A stretch of 13,628 bases of DNA from an uncultured PS1 clade bacterium (GTDB taxonomy: Bacteria; Pseudomonadota; Gammaproteobacteria; PS1; Pseudothioglobaceae), in the NCBI GenBank assembly GCA_937950605.1, contig CALFDA010000109.1, positions 1 to 13,628 of the forward strand. Direction: 5' to 3'. The notes under the pieces are model-generated. The model saw only the letters and a list, made by a program, of their open reading frames with translations. It had not been told where the DNA came from and did no database searches. Numbering within the stretch: the first letter of the stretch is position 1; every line of letters starts with the position of its first letter. The position numbers were made by a program, and so were the translations under genes. This document shows positions 5,325-13,075 of this stretch, piece by piece.

Positions 5325-6743
5325 TTAAACTTGCGTGCCTCCCACAGTTAATTCATCAACCTTAAGGCTTGGTTGTCCAACCCCAACAGGCACACTTTGC
5401 CCATCTTTGCCACAAATACCCACCCCTTCATCGAGTTTTAAATCATTTGCCACCATAGAGATTTTTTTCAGCACTTCGTCTCCAGAACCAATGAGAGTTG
5501 CGCCTTTAATAGGTGTGGTGATTTTGCCATTTTTTACTAAATAAGACTCATTTGCCGAAAAAACAAATTTTCCAGAAGTAATATCAACTTGTCCGCCATC
5601 AAAATTTACGGCGTAGATACCATTGTCAACTGATGCAATCATGGCATCTAAAGTATCCTTACCATTTAGCATATAGGTATTGGTCATTCGTGGCATAGGG
5701 ATATGTGCATAAGATTCACGCCGTCCATTGCCAGTCGATTCAAGCCCCATTAATCTTGCATTCGTTTTGTCAAACATATAATTTTTTAGAATACCGTTTT
5801 CAATCAAAATATTATTTTGTGTTGGTGTTCCTTCATCATCAATAGTTAAAGAACCACGACGATTAGCTAAAGTGCCATTATCAACAATATTACATTTTTC
5901 ACTAGCAATTTGTTCACCAATTTTATTAGTGAAAACAGAGGTTCCTTTGCGATTAAAGTCCCCTTCTAAACCATGCCCAATTGCTTCATGCAACAACACA
6001 CCCGGCCATCCTGCACCCAAAATTACGGGAAGTTTTCCAGCAGGCGCATCTTTTGATTCAAGTGCAACTAGTGCCTGACGAATAGCCTCTTTAGTATAAA
6101 CTTCGGCAAGATTTTGCGTAATGAGATTTTGATAATCATAACGACCACCACCACCATTCGAAGCCGATTCTATTCTACCTTTGTGCTCGACAATCACACT
6201 AACATTAATGCGCACCATTGGGCGATAATCTTTTTGATAAACGCCATCTGTTGAGACAATTAAAACTTCAGTATAAGCACCTGATAACGAGGCACTGACT
6301 TGTTGGACTTTCGGCTCTTTTCTAGCAATATTATCGATATTTTTTAGCAAAGCAACTTTTTCTTCAGAAGTTAAACTGTCCAATGGATTTGAATTACTAT
6401 ATCGAGCCACACAAGGAATAGTCCAAAAGTTTTGAATTTTCTGCACTTCTTGATGCTTAGAAATGCCTTTAGCAAAGTTAATCGCTTTTTGAATAGCGGC
6501 AATATTTAACTCGTCTGAATACGCAAAACCCGTTTGCTCTGCCTTTACCGCACGAGCACCAACCCCATGGCTGATATTGTAAGCACCAGATTTAACAATA
6601 CCATCTTCTAAGAACCAAGATTCGGCGAGAGAATGTTGAAAATACAAATCTGCATAATCAGTGCCTTTAACAAATAAATCTGAAAGTAATTCTTTGATTT
6701 TAGTTTGATTTATATGCTTGTCAGTAAGTAGTTGTTCAATCAT
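5325..6743 (-). CDS. tldD: Metalloprotease subunit TldD
   Basis: TldD forms a cytoplasmic heterodimeric zinc protease with TldE (PmbA) that trims unfolded peptides, including microcin precursors and the CcdA antitoxin in E. coli. The 472-residue product is close to the family's usual size. Visible features are the N-terminal TldD/PmbA domain (DYADLYFQ at 29-36, LEDGIVKSG at 45-53, GVGARAV at 60-66), the HExxxH motif LLHEAIGHGLEGDF (250-263, ligands His252 and His257), RRGSLTIDDEGTPT (295-308) and the C-terminal GICGKDGQSVPVGVGQP (442-458), whose Cys444 is the third metal ligand. All active-site elements are intact. Its partner gene is not in the window. The ATG has no Shine-Dalgarno sequence. 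It is flanked by noncoding gaps of about 300 and 513 nt, so it is probably monocistronic. Confidence 0.97.
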   Translation of the reverse strand: MIEQLLTDKHINQTKIKELLSDLFVKGTDYADLYFQHSLAESWFLEDGIVKSGAYNISHGVGARAVKAEQTGFAYSDELNIAAIQKAINFAKGISKHQEVQKIQNFWTIPCVARYSNSNPLDSLTSEEKVALLKNIDNIARKEPKVQQVSASLSGAYTEVLIVSTDGVYQKDYRPMVRINVSVIVEHKGRIESASNGGGGRYDYQNLITQNLAEVYTKEAIRQALVALESKDAPAGKLPVILGAGWPGVLLHEAIGHGLEGDFNRKGTSVFTNKIGEQIASEKCNIVDNGTLANRRGSLTIDDEGTPTQNNILIENGILKNYMFDKTNARLMGLESTGNGRRESYAHIPMPRMTNTYMLNGKDTLDAMIASVDNGIYAVNFDGGQVDITSGKFVFSANESYLVKNGKITTPIKGATLIGSGDEVLKKISMVANDLKLDEGVGICGKDGQSVPVGVGQPSLKVDELTVGGTQV

Positions 6744-6783
6744 TGTTTTTTGGTGATTTAATATATTAACTTATAAACTAAAT

Positions 6784-6815
6784 TGTGATTCCAAATAGGC
6801 ATAATCCTGTGATTC
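6784..6815. repeat. Pair of TGTGATTC direct repeats upstream of tldD
   Basis: TGTGATTC occurs at 6784-6791 and 6808-6815, 24 bp apart start to start and therefore on a similar helical face. A third TGTGA lies at 6824-6828. The repeats sit about 40-85 bp before the tldD start, a plausible place for a regulator, but no known operator is matched. Confidence 0.3.
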
Positions 6816-6867
6816 TGTTTTTATGTGAAATTATAAACTGATTCATTCATTTGCTACTATGTATAAC

Positions 6868-6960
6868 AACAGGCTATTGGATATTTGCAAAACTAAAAAA
6901 TTTATCATTGAGCCTAAATCTTGCAAAAACACTCAATAAAAATTTATGCTGTAGCCTGTT
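6868..6960. repeat. Nested inverted repeat, 93 nt
   Basis: Perfect 9-bp outer arms AACAGGCTA (6868-6876) and TAGCCTGTT (6952-6960) enclose inner pairs AAATTT/AAATTT (6898-6903/6940-6945) and ATTGAG/CTCAAT (6907-6912/6932-6937). The pairs nest in order, giving one long interrupted hairpin. It could be a structured RNA, or a relic of a small inverted-repeat mobile element. No coding sequence lies inside. Confidence 0.45.
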
Positions 6961-7256
6961 AATTTTGCAACAATTTTTAAAAAATATGAAAACTAGAAAT
7001 ATTAGTGTATATCTTTAATAATTGCTTTTAATATTCTTTAAGTGATAACTATAGCGAATTTTGTTAGAGTTTTTTCTCAATATGTCCCAACCAACACTTT
7101 ATGCTTATTTGGTTATTTTTCAACTCAAGAAGTGCACATATCTATAAATAAACTTCTAACAGATTCGCCAATAAAAACTTGGTTTTTTGCCATTTGTTAT
7201 TGTGCCGTTTATGATTGCTAGAGCGTGGGAACTTAACAATTAGATTTACAAGGTTA

Positions 7257-10200
7257 TCAAATATTGTCTTTATCTTTTTTTAATAAATCATTAGTATCAA
7301 TTTTTTCAGACTGGGGGTGGTTCTTATCGTTATCTACATTATCAACTTTTTTTGTGGTTTTAATTTTTTTTCTACCTAAGGCTTTTTGAACCCATCTTTT
7401 GGCATTTTCTGCATCATGCTTTGTTTTTTCAACATTGTATTTTTCATCAGCATCCACATCATCTTTTAACAACCCCATACTAATTGCAGTGCTACGACAG
7501 GAATGCTCTCCTGCAGAAAGCATGCCTAATGGAATGACAATTAAGGTCAAAACTGTTGAAACTAACACACCAAATAACAAAGAAATCGCCATACCTTGAA
7601 ATATTGGATCAGACAAAATCACACTCGAACCCCCTACTAAGGCAAAAGCAGTAATCATAATAGGTCTAGTTCTTGAGGAACAAGAATCAACTACTGCATC
7701 AAAAAATGGCACGCCTTTAGCATATTCTTGCACAGTGAAATCCACTAAAAGAATAGAATTGCGCACAATAATACCCGCTAAGGCAATCCAACCAATCATT
7801 GAAGTAGCGGTAAACTCTGCATTCAATAGCCAATGCCCAGGCACAATTCCAAGTAATGTCAATGGAATCGGAACCATAATAATTGCGGGCAAAATAAAGT
7901 TACCAAATTGCCAAACGACCAACATATAAATAATCACTAAAGCCACAGCGAATGCTGCCCCCATATCGCGGAAAGTCTCATAAGTAATTGTCCATTCGCC
8001 AGACCATTGGAAGCCTGGAACACTTTGATCTTCTGGCGGACCTAAATATTCGCCTTGTAATTGTTCACCGTCAACAGTTTGGTAGTCTAATAGCAAATCA
8101 TCAACGCTAAACATTGCATAAATTGGTGCACTCAAGCGCCCTATAGGCTCGCCCAAAACATACTCAACATCTGCCAAATCCTTGTGGAAAATTAAATCAT
8201 CTTGTTTTTTATAAACAAAATTACCTAACTCAGAAATAGGCACCATGCCCCCATGTTCTGAAGGCACAGGAAGCTGCATTAAATAAGATAGTTGCGAGCG
8301 TTTAGACAACGGCACCTTGATACAAACACGCGAAGGCTCAAGTGCATTTTTAAGGCGAATCGTAGTTATATTAAAACTACTCATCGCCATTGCTAGTGTT
8401 TCTTTAATGGTTCGCACACTAACACCAAAACGTGACGCTTTTGCTGTATCTACTTGAAAATTAATCACTGGATACTCATCACGCATCAAATTATCAATAT
8501 CTGTCATTGCGCCTGAATCTTTAAACACCTTAGTTAAATCATTTGTTAGTTTGCGACGTGTTTGTTTATCAGGACCATATACCTCTGCAACAACTGGGCG
8601 CAACACTGGCGGACCCGGTGGCATTTCAACCACAGCATAATTAGCACCAGCATCTAGTGCCACTTGTTTGATTAATTGTCGTGCCTCAAGTGAAATTTCA
8701 TGACTTGGGCGCTCGCGTTTGTCTTTGTCTAGCAATTCAATTTGCAATTCACCTTCTGAAGATCTTTGTCTTAGATAAGAATGTCTAACCAAACCGTTAA
8801 AATCAAATGGCTTGGCAGTGCCTGCATAAGTTTGAATGGACACCACTTCGGGAATTTTGCGCAATATTTGTGCCATTTTATGTAGTGTCGATGCAGTATC
8901 CACCAACACGCTACCATCGGGCATATCAAGCGATACGCTAAACTCTGATTTATTATCTAATGGCAACATTTTGACCGGTACTGCTGTGGTGTAGAACATT
9001 GCCATTGACAAAAAGAACGTTATCACCAAGCTAATCAAAAACCCCATTCCGAAAACTTTAGAATTAATTAGTTTAGAAATAGTTGAATTAAAAAATTTAT
9101 GTAATACTTTGCTTTCTCTTTCCCCCTTATTGTGCATTTTATGCAACACATTAATAGGTGGCACAATTTTCATCACAAAATAAGGTGTAAACACAAACGC
9201 TGCAAACAACGAAAACATCATCGCTACCGAACCTAATACTGGGATTGGCGCCATGTAAGGTCCCATCATGCCGCTTACTGCCGCCATCGGAACCAAAGCT
9301 GCAACCACGGTAAACGTTGCTAAAATCGTCGGGTTTCCTACCTCACGCACTGCATCAATTGCGGTTGCAATAGTGATTTTGTTGTCAATTAACCAGCGCC
9401 TGTAAATATTTTCGGTAACAACAATTGCATCATCTACTAAAATGCCAATAGAGAAAATTAACGCAAATAAACTTACTCTATCAATCGTCATACCTAAAAT
9501 CCAAGCAGAAAAAATAGTCATTAACAACACAACTGGAATTACCAGTGTTACCACGATTGCAGGACGAATGCTTAGTGCAAACCAAACCAATAAAGTTACA
9601 GCACCTGTGGCAATAAAGAGTTTTTTAATTAAAGCATTAACTTTGTCTTTAGCAGATTTGCCGTAATTTCTGCTAACACTAACTTCAACATTATCTGGAA
9701 TAAGTCGTCCTTTTAATTCTTCAACTTTAGCCAAAATATCATTAGCAACCTTGATACCATTGGTGCCAAACTTTTTCGCAATAGCAATGGTTACTGCTTG
9801 TTCCCCTGTTGCCACATTCTTGCCTTGATGAGCAACACCCGTATAATGACTAACCATATGGTGCGCTTCTTCTGGTGCATAATACACATTTGCAATATCG
9901 CGCACATACACAGGTTTTCCGTCATTAACAGCAACTACTAAGTTTTCAATATCCTCAACCTTTTTAAAAAAATCACCTGAATAGACTTCCATTTTGTAGC
10001 CATTTAACTCAATATTGCCTGCATGTGCACTAACATTTGCATTACCAATCGTATTAGCAATTTGTTGAATAGAGATACCATAACCCGCTAAACGACCAGG
10101 AAAAATATCAATATGAAAAATCTCTTTACGCCCGCCAACAACGAAACCATTATTAGTATCTTTTACTTTTTCAAGTTGTTGTAATAACTCTAAGCCTAGC

Positions 10201-10748
10201 GAGCGCAGTTGTCCATCGTCAAGGGATTTTGACCATAAGGTAAGATTGATAATCGGCACATCATCAATTTCTTTAGGTTTAACCAAAGGTTTGCTAACAC
10301 CTGGCGGCATAAAATCAAGATTTGACAACATTTTATCGCGCACCTTAATGATAGCGTTTGCCATTTCTTGTCCAACATCAAACTCAACCGTAATAATGCC
10401 TTGCCCTTTATCGCTAACCGAATAAACATGCTTGACACCTAAAATATTAGACATAAGACGCTCTAACGGTTTAACTATGATATTAGATACCTCTTCTGAT
10501 GATGCACCCGGATATTCAACAAAAATATCAATTAACGGCACAGAAATTTGTGGGTCCTCTTGTCGTGGCGTAGAAATAAGCCCTATAATTCCAGCACCTA
10601 GCATTGCAATAAATAAAATCATAGACAATGGCGAGGTAATAAAAGCTTTGGTTAGTTTTCCAGCAACCCCTAGATTGTAATCCTTGACATCGTCCACGAT
10701 AATGTCTTTATCCATATTCTCATCTTTAGAGTGATTGTGCTCTTTCAT
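7257..10748 (-). CDS. RND-family efflux pump, inner-membrane permease (AcrB-like)
   Basis: A proton-driven resistance-nodulation-division transporter that would export substrates together with the adaptor encoded just upstream and an outer-membrane channel not found here. The 1163-residue product is longer than the usual 1020-1060. TM1 is about 38-58, TM2-TM6 about 376-527, TM7 566-588 and TM8-TM12 about 929-1077, with two large periplasmic loops between TM1/TM2 and TM7/TM8. TM4 carries GILVDDAIVVTENIYRR (435-451), with Asp439/Asp440 matching the AcrB proton-relay pair. At the AcrB Lys940 position TM10 has Arg996 (GIIVRNSILLVDF); RTRPIM (1026-1031) matches the conserved TM11 Arg block. A charged cytosolic tail covers 1080-1163. 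The ATG at 10748 has a weak GATAAG upstream; Met12 is an alternative start. The substrate cannot be told. Confidence 0.93.
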   Translation of the reverse strand: MKEHNHSKDENMDKDIIVDDVKDYNLGVAGKLTKAFITSPLSMILFIAMLGAGIIGLISTPRQEDPQISVPLIDIFVEYPGASSEEVSNIIVKPLERLMSNILGVKHVYSVSDKGQGIITVEFDVGQEMANAIIKVRDKMLSNLDFMPPGVSKPLVKPKEIDDVPIINLTLWSKSLDDGQLRSLGLELLQQLEKVKDTNNGFVVGGRKEIFHIDIFPGRLAGYGISIQQIANTIGNANVSAHAGNIELNGYKMEVYSGDFFKKVEDIENLVVAVNDGKPVYVRDIANVYYAPEEAHHMVSHYTGVAHQGKNVATGEQAVTIAIAKKFGTNGIKVANDILAKVEELKGRLIPDNVEVSVSRNYGKSAKDKVNALIKKLFIATGAVTLLVWFALSIRPAIVVTLVIPVVLLMTIFSAWILGMTIDRVSLFALIFSIGILVDDAIVVTENIYRRWLIDNKITIATAIDAVREVGNPTILATFTVVAALVPMAAVSGMMGPYMAPIPVLGSVAMMFSLFAAFVFTPYFVMKIVPPINVLHKMHNKGERESKVLHKFFNSTISKLINSKVFGMGFLISLVITFFLSMAMFYTTAVPVKMLPLDNKSEFSVSLDMPDGSVLVDTASTLHKMAQILRKIPEVVSIQTYAGTAKPFDFNGLVRHSYLRQRSSEGELQIELLDKDKRERPSHEISLEARQLIKQVALDAGANYAVVEMPPGPPVLRPVVAEVYGPDKQTRRKLTNDLTKVFKDSGAMTDIDNLMRDEYPVINFQVDTAKASRFGVSVRTIKETLAMAMSSFNITTIRLKNALEPSRVCIKVPLSKRSQLSYLMQLPVPSEHGGMVPISELGNFVYKKQDDLIFHKDLADVEYVLGEPIGRLSAPIYAMFSVDDLLLDYQTVDGEQLQGEYLGPPEDQSVPGFQWSGEWTITYETFRDMGAAFAVALVIIYMLVVWQFGNFILPAIIMVPIPLTLLGIVPGHWLLNAEFTATSMIGWIALAGIIVRNSILLVDFTVQEYAKGVPFFDAVVDSCSSRTRPIMITAFALVGGSSVILSDPIFQGMAISLLFGVLVSTVLTLIVIPLGMLSAGEHSCRSTAISMGLLKDDVDADEKYNVEKTKHDAENAKRWVQKALGRKKIKTTKKVDNVDNDKNHPQSEKIDTNDLLKKDKDNI

Positions 10749-10808
10749 CTTATCAGGGTTTATCGTTTTGTTTAATGACTAAATAAATAACAAAGGCTTG
10801 ATCATGCG

Positions 10809-11963
10809 TTAGATTTTGATTCCTGAAATCATCATAATATCTGGATTAGTGATAATTTTTTCACCAATCCTTAAACCAGATAACACGCTTTTTTGATGAC
10901 CGCTGACTGTTTCGCCAAGACGCACAAACCTCAACTCAGTTTTGTTGGTTTTTGGATTCACAACAAACACACTTGGTAAACTAGAACGCCATACAATTGC
11001 AGTTTCTGGGATAACTGGCGTTAATAAGCCCGAATCCATTTCAAAAATTTCAACCTCTGCATAAGCACCTGCTAAAACTGGTGAATTTTTGGGCAAATCA
11101 AACTTCACCTTAACACTATGTTTATTGTCATCAGCAATTGGGTAAATTTGTGAAAGCTTAGCGTTAACCACCACATTTGCCATATCTAACTTAATACGAT
11201 ACTTTTTGCCGAGTCTTAAACTGGTTATCAGACGATAAGGCACATTAACCTCAACTTGCAATTTCTTAATATTAGCAAACTTCATCAACACTTGTCCAGG
11301 TTGGACAACATCACCTTGATCAACATTTTTAACTACAATAACCCCATCAAAAGGCGCAACAATATTAGCATCTTTTAAACGCTCTTCTACTTGCTTAAGC
11401 TTTAGTTGAGCTTGCTTGAGTTTATTTTTTGCTTGTTGGTAACTGGTATAGCGCGAAGTCCGATTAGCAAATTTATCAAAATCAGGGTCGCCTCTTCCTG
11501 ATATTCTTACCATTGGGTCTGTGAACACCGAAAACAAACCCGGAATATTGCCAAACATAGGGTTTGAATTTGGAGAGACAATGGATTGAGAATATTGCAC
11601 GCCTGCATTTCTTAATGCCTCTTTAGCAGAGGAAATCTCCGCATGAACTGCATCTTTTTGCGCTTGAATAGACTCTTGCTCAAGAACTATTAAAGATGAA
11701 CCTTGTCTAAACATATCGCCCTCTTTGCCATTGATAGTTAGCACATCGCCCGAAACTTGCGCTGATAAACTTACCTCTGCAGAAGAGACAACCTTGCCCC
11801 CTAAAAGTGCCCTTCTATTAAGCGATAACCCAAATATTTTTTTGATGTTATAAGTTGAATGTAGGTTATCCGATTTATTAACATTTTGATTAGCCTCTTG
11901 CGCCGAGACAAAAAAAGATAACGTTAAAATTAATATAGTTAAAAAAACAGTTGATAATTTCAT
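10809..11963 (-). CDS. RND efflux periplasmic adaptor (HlyD/membrane fusion protein family)
   Basis: The adaptor bridges the RND pump and an outer-membrane TolC-like channel. The 384-residue product has a signal peptide (1-21) and no lipobox. The barrel-sandwich (lipoyl-like) halves are SAEVSLSAQVSGDVLTINGKEGDMF (61-85) and NIVAPFDGVIVVKNVDQGDVVQPGQVLM (200-227). They flank an alpha-hairpin whose helices are about 96-122 and 172-198, with an unusual Pro/Gly/Phe-rich insertion between them (about 125-170). A beta-barrel domain follows (about 235-308) and a membrane-proximal domain (about 310-384). It is the first gene of the unit, 60 nt before the permease gene, and those 60 nt hold no gene. 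No Shine-Dalgarno sequence is visible. Its expression may depend on the divergent promoter region shared with pdxA. Confidence 0.92.
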   Translation of the reverse strand: MKLSTVFLTILILTLSFFVSAQEANQNVNKSDNLHSTYNIKKIFGLSLNRRALLGGKVVSSAEVSLSAQVSGDVLTINGKEGDMFRQGSSLIVLEQESIQAQKDAVHAEISSAKEALRNAGVQYSQSIVSPNSNPMFGNIPGLFSVFTDPMVRISGRGDPDFDKFANRTSRYTSYQQAKNKLKQAQLKLKQVEERLKDANIVAPFDGVIVVKNVDQGDVVQPGQVLMKFANIKKLQVEVNVPYRLITSLRLGKKYRIKLDMANVVVNAKLSQIYPIADDNKHSVKVKFDLPKNSPVLAGAYAEVEIFEMDSGLLTPVIPETAIVWRSSLPSVFVVNPKTNKTELRFVRLGETVSGHQKSVLSGLRIGEKIITNPDIMMISGIKI

Positions 11964-12012
11964 AGGTTAATTTTTGTATTGGAGTAGTTTTATAATCCGT
12001 AGGTCTCTTTTA

Positions 12013-12043
12013 ATTCTACAGTATTTGACGTGTTTTTTATCAA
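12013..12043 (-). promoter_or_regulatory. Candidate promoter of the RND operon
   Basis: On the minus strand, -35 TTGATA (12038-12043) and -10 TAGAAT (12013-12018) each match consensus at five of six bases, but the spacer is 19 nt, longer than ideal. It overlaps the pdxA promoter on the other strand, so the two could interfere. Confidence 0.33.
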
Positions 12044-12053
12044 AAACTTTAAT
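12025..12053 (+). promoter_or_regulatory. Candidate sigma70 promoter of pdxA-rsmA
   Basis: TTGACG (12025-12030) and TTTAAT (12048-12053) each match consensus at five of six bases, with the ideal 17-nt spacer. The leader would be about 65 nt. It is the best-scoring promoter by eye in this spacer; a later TTGACA at 12055 has no -10 at a proper distance. Confidence 0.5.
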
Positions 12054-12124
12054 TTGACATATTAATTGTTTTATCTAGGTGCTTGCTTTTATAATTGAAA
12101 TTTTTATACACTTTATAATAATTG

Positions 12125-13075
12125 ATGCTTGCATTTACCCCTGGTGAACCCGCTGGAATTGGTCCCGATTTGGCGGTTATCTATGCTCAAAAAAAATCTA
12201 GGAAAAATTTATTGGTTTTTGCTGACCCTGATGTATTGCGATGTCGGGCTAAATGCCTTAATTTGAACCTTAAAATCAGCGAAACGGAAACTATTTCTAG
12301 TGCCCAAACTTTGTGCGTTTATCCTGTCAAAACAGCCAATAGAGTTATTGCAGGAAAGCTTGATAAAAACAATGCTAAGTACGTTTTAAAAACGCTAGAT
12401 TTAGCCGTCCAACATTGTCTTAATAACAACACTCAAGCGCTTATAACTGGTCCTTTACACAAAGGCGTTATTAATCAATCAGGTATTTATCCTAATTTTA
12501 GCGGGCATACTGAATATTTAGCACAGCGTTGCGGTGTTGATAAAACAGTTATGATGTTAGCAACCAAAGGGCTACGCGTTGCATTAGCAACAACACACCT
12601 GCCACTAAGTCAAGTGGCAAAAAATATACAAGCCGAATCTTTAGAGGCAACTCTAAGGATTATTGATGATTTTTTGCAAAATTACGGCATAAAAAACCCA
12701 AAAATTGTTGTCTGTGGACTCAACCCTCATGCGGGAGAAAATGGATATCTAGGATCAGAAGAAATTGAAATTATCAACCCCTTGATTAAAAAACTCAACG
12801 CACAAGGACTCAACCTTGTTGGCAGCGTGCCAGCAGATAGCGCTTTTACCCCCGATGCACTCAAAAATGTAGATTGTGTTTTAAGCATGTATCATGATCA
12901 AGGTTTGCCCGTGTTAAAGGCATTAGGTTTTAAAAAATCAGTCAATATAACACTGGGCTTGCCTTTTATTCGAACCTCGGTTGATCACGGAACAGCACTT
13001 CATCTCGCTGGCACAGGTAAGATTAGTCTAGGAAGCTTTGACACAGCATTAAAAACCACACAAAGTTTGTTATGA
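12125..13075 (+). CDS. pdxA: 4-hydroxythreonine-4-phosphate dehydrogenase
   Basis: PdxA oxidises 4-phosphohydroxy-L-threonine in the DXP-dependent pathway to pyridoxal phosphate; the product is condensed by PdxJ. The 316-residue product begins FTPGEPAGIGPDL (4-16), the usual N-terminal signature. Substrate-binding SGHTEYLA is at 126-133. The three divalent-metal His ligands are His158 (TTHLPL), His202 (NPHAGENG) and His257 (MYHDQGLPV), with spacing that matches E. coli PdxA (166/211/266). The C-terminal block IRTSVDHGTALHLAGTG (282-298) is intact. The ATG at 12125 is preferred to a TTG immediately before it. In many gammaproteobacteria the order is surA-pdxA-rsmA; here surA is absent and the RND operon diverges instead. 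The stop codon overlaps the rsmA start. Confidence 0.97.
   Translation: MLAFTPGEPAGIGPDLAVIYAQKKSRKNLLVFADPDVLRCRAKCLNLNLKISETETISSAQTLCVYPVKTANRVIAGKLDKNNAKYVLKTLDLAVQHCLNNNTQALITGPLHKGVINQSGIYPNFSGHTEYLAQRCGVDKTVMMLATKGLRVALATTHLPLSQVAKNIQAESLEATLRIIDDFLQNYGIKNPKIVVCGLNPHAGENGYLGSEEIEIINPLIKKLNAQGLNLVGSVPADSAFTPDALKNVDCVLSMYHDQGLPVLKALGFKKSVNITLGLPFIRTSVDHGTALHLAGTGKISLGSFDTALKTTQSLL

Larger units (their letters stand above)
6744..7256. other. 513-nt noncoding gap between the RND operon and tldD
   Basis: No convincing gene is seen. The gap holds the presumed tldD promoter region (A+T-rich, with several TATAAT-like strings), a pair of 8-bp direct repeats, a nested inverted repeat, and an unrecognised 59-codon open frame on the plus strand (7042-7221, GTG start). 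A weak CCAA/TTGG hairpin followed by T6 lies on the plus strand near 7170-7190. No obvious terminator follows the pump gene on the minus strand. It may contain a decayed gene. Confidence 0.55.

Noticed and set aside
6784..6828. CRP binding site suggested by TGTGA repeats
   Set aside because: A CRP site needs an inverted TGTGA-N6-TCACA; here the copies are all direct.
7257..10748. Heavy-metal (CusA-type) pump
   Set aside because: The TM4 Asp-Asp pair and overall motifs resemble drug/hydrophobe pumps, and no metal-binding protein or CusF/CusC gene is adjacent. The substrate is left open.
12122..12124. TTG codon just before the pdxA ATG as the start
   Set aside because: The adjacent ATG gives the usual PdxA N terminus, and nothing favours the TTG.
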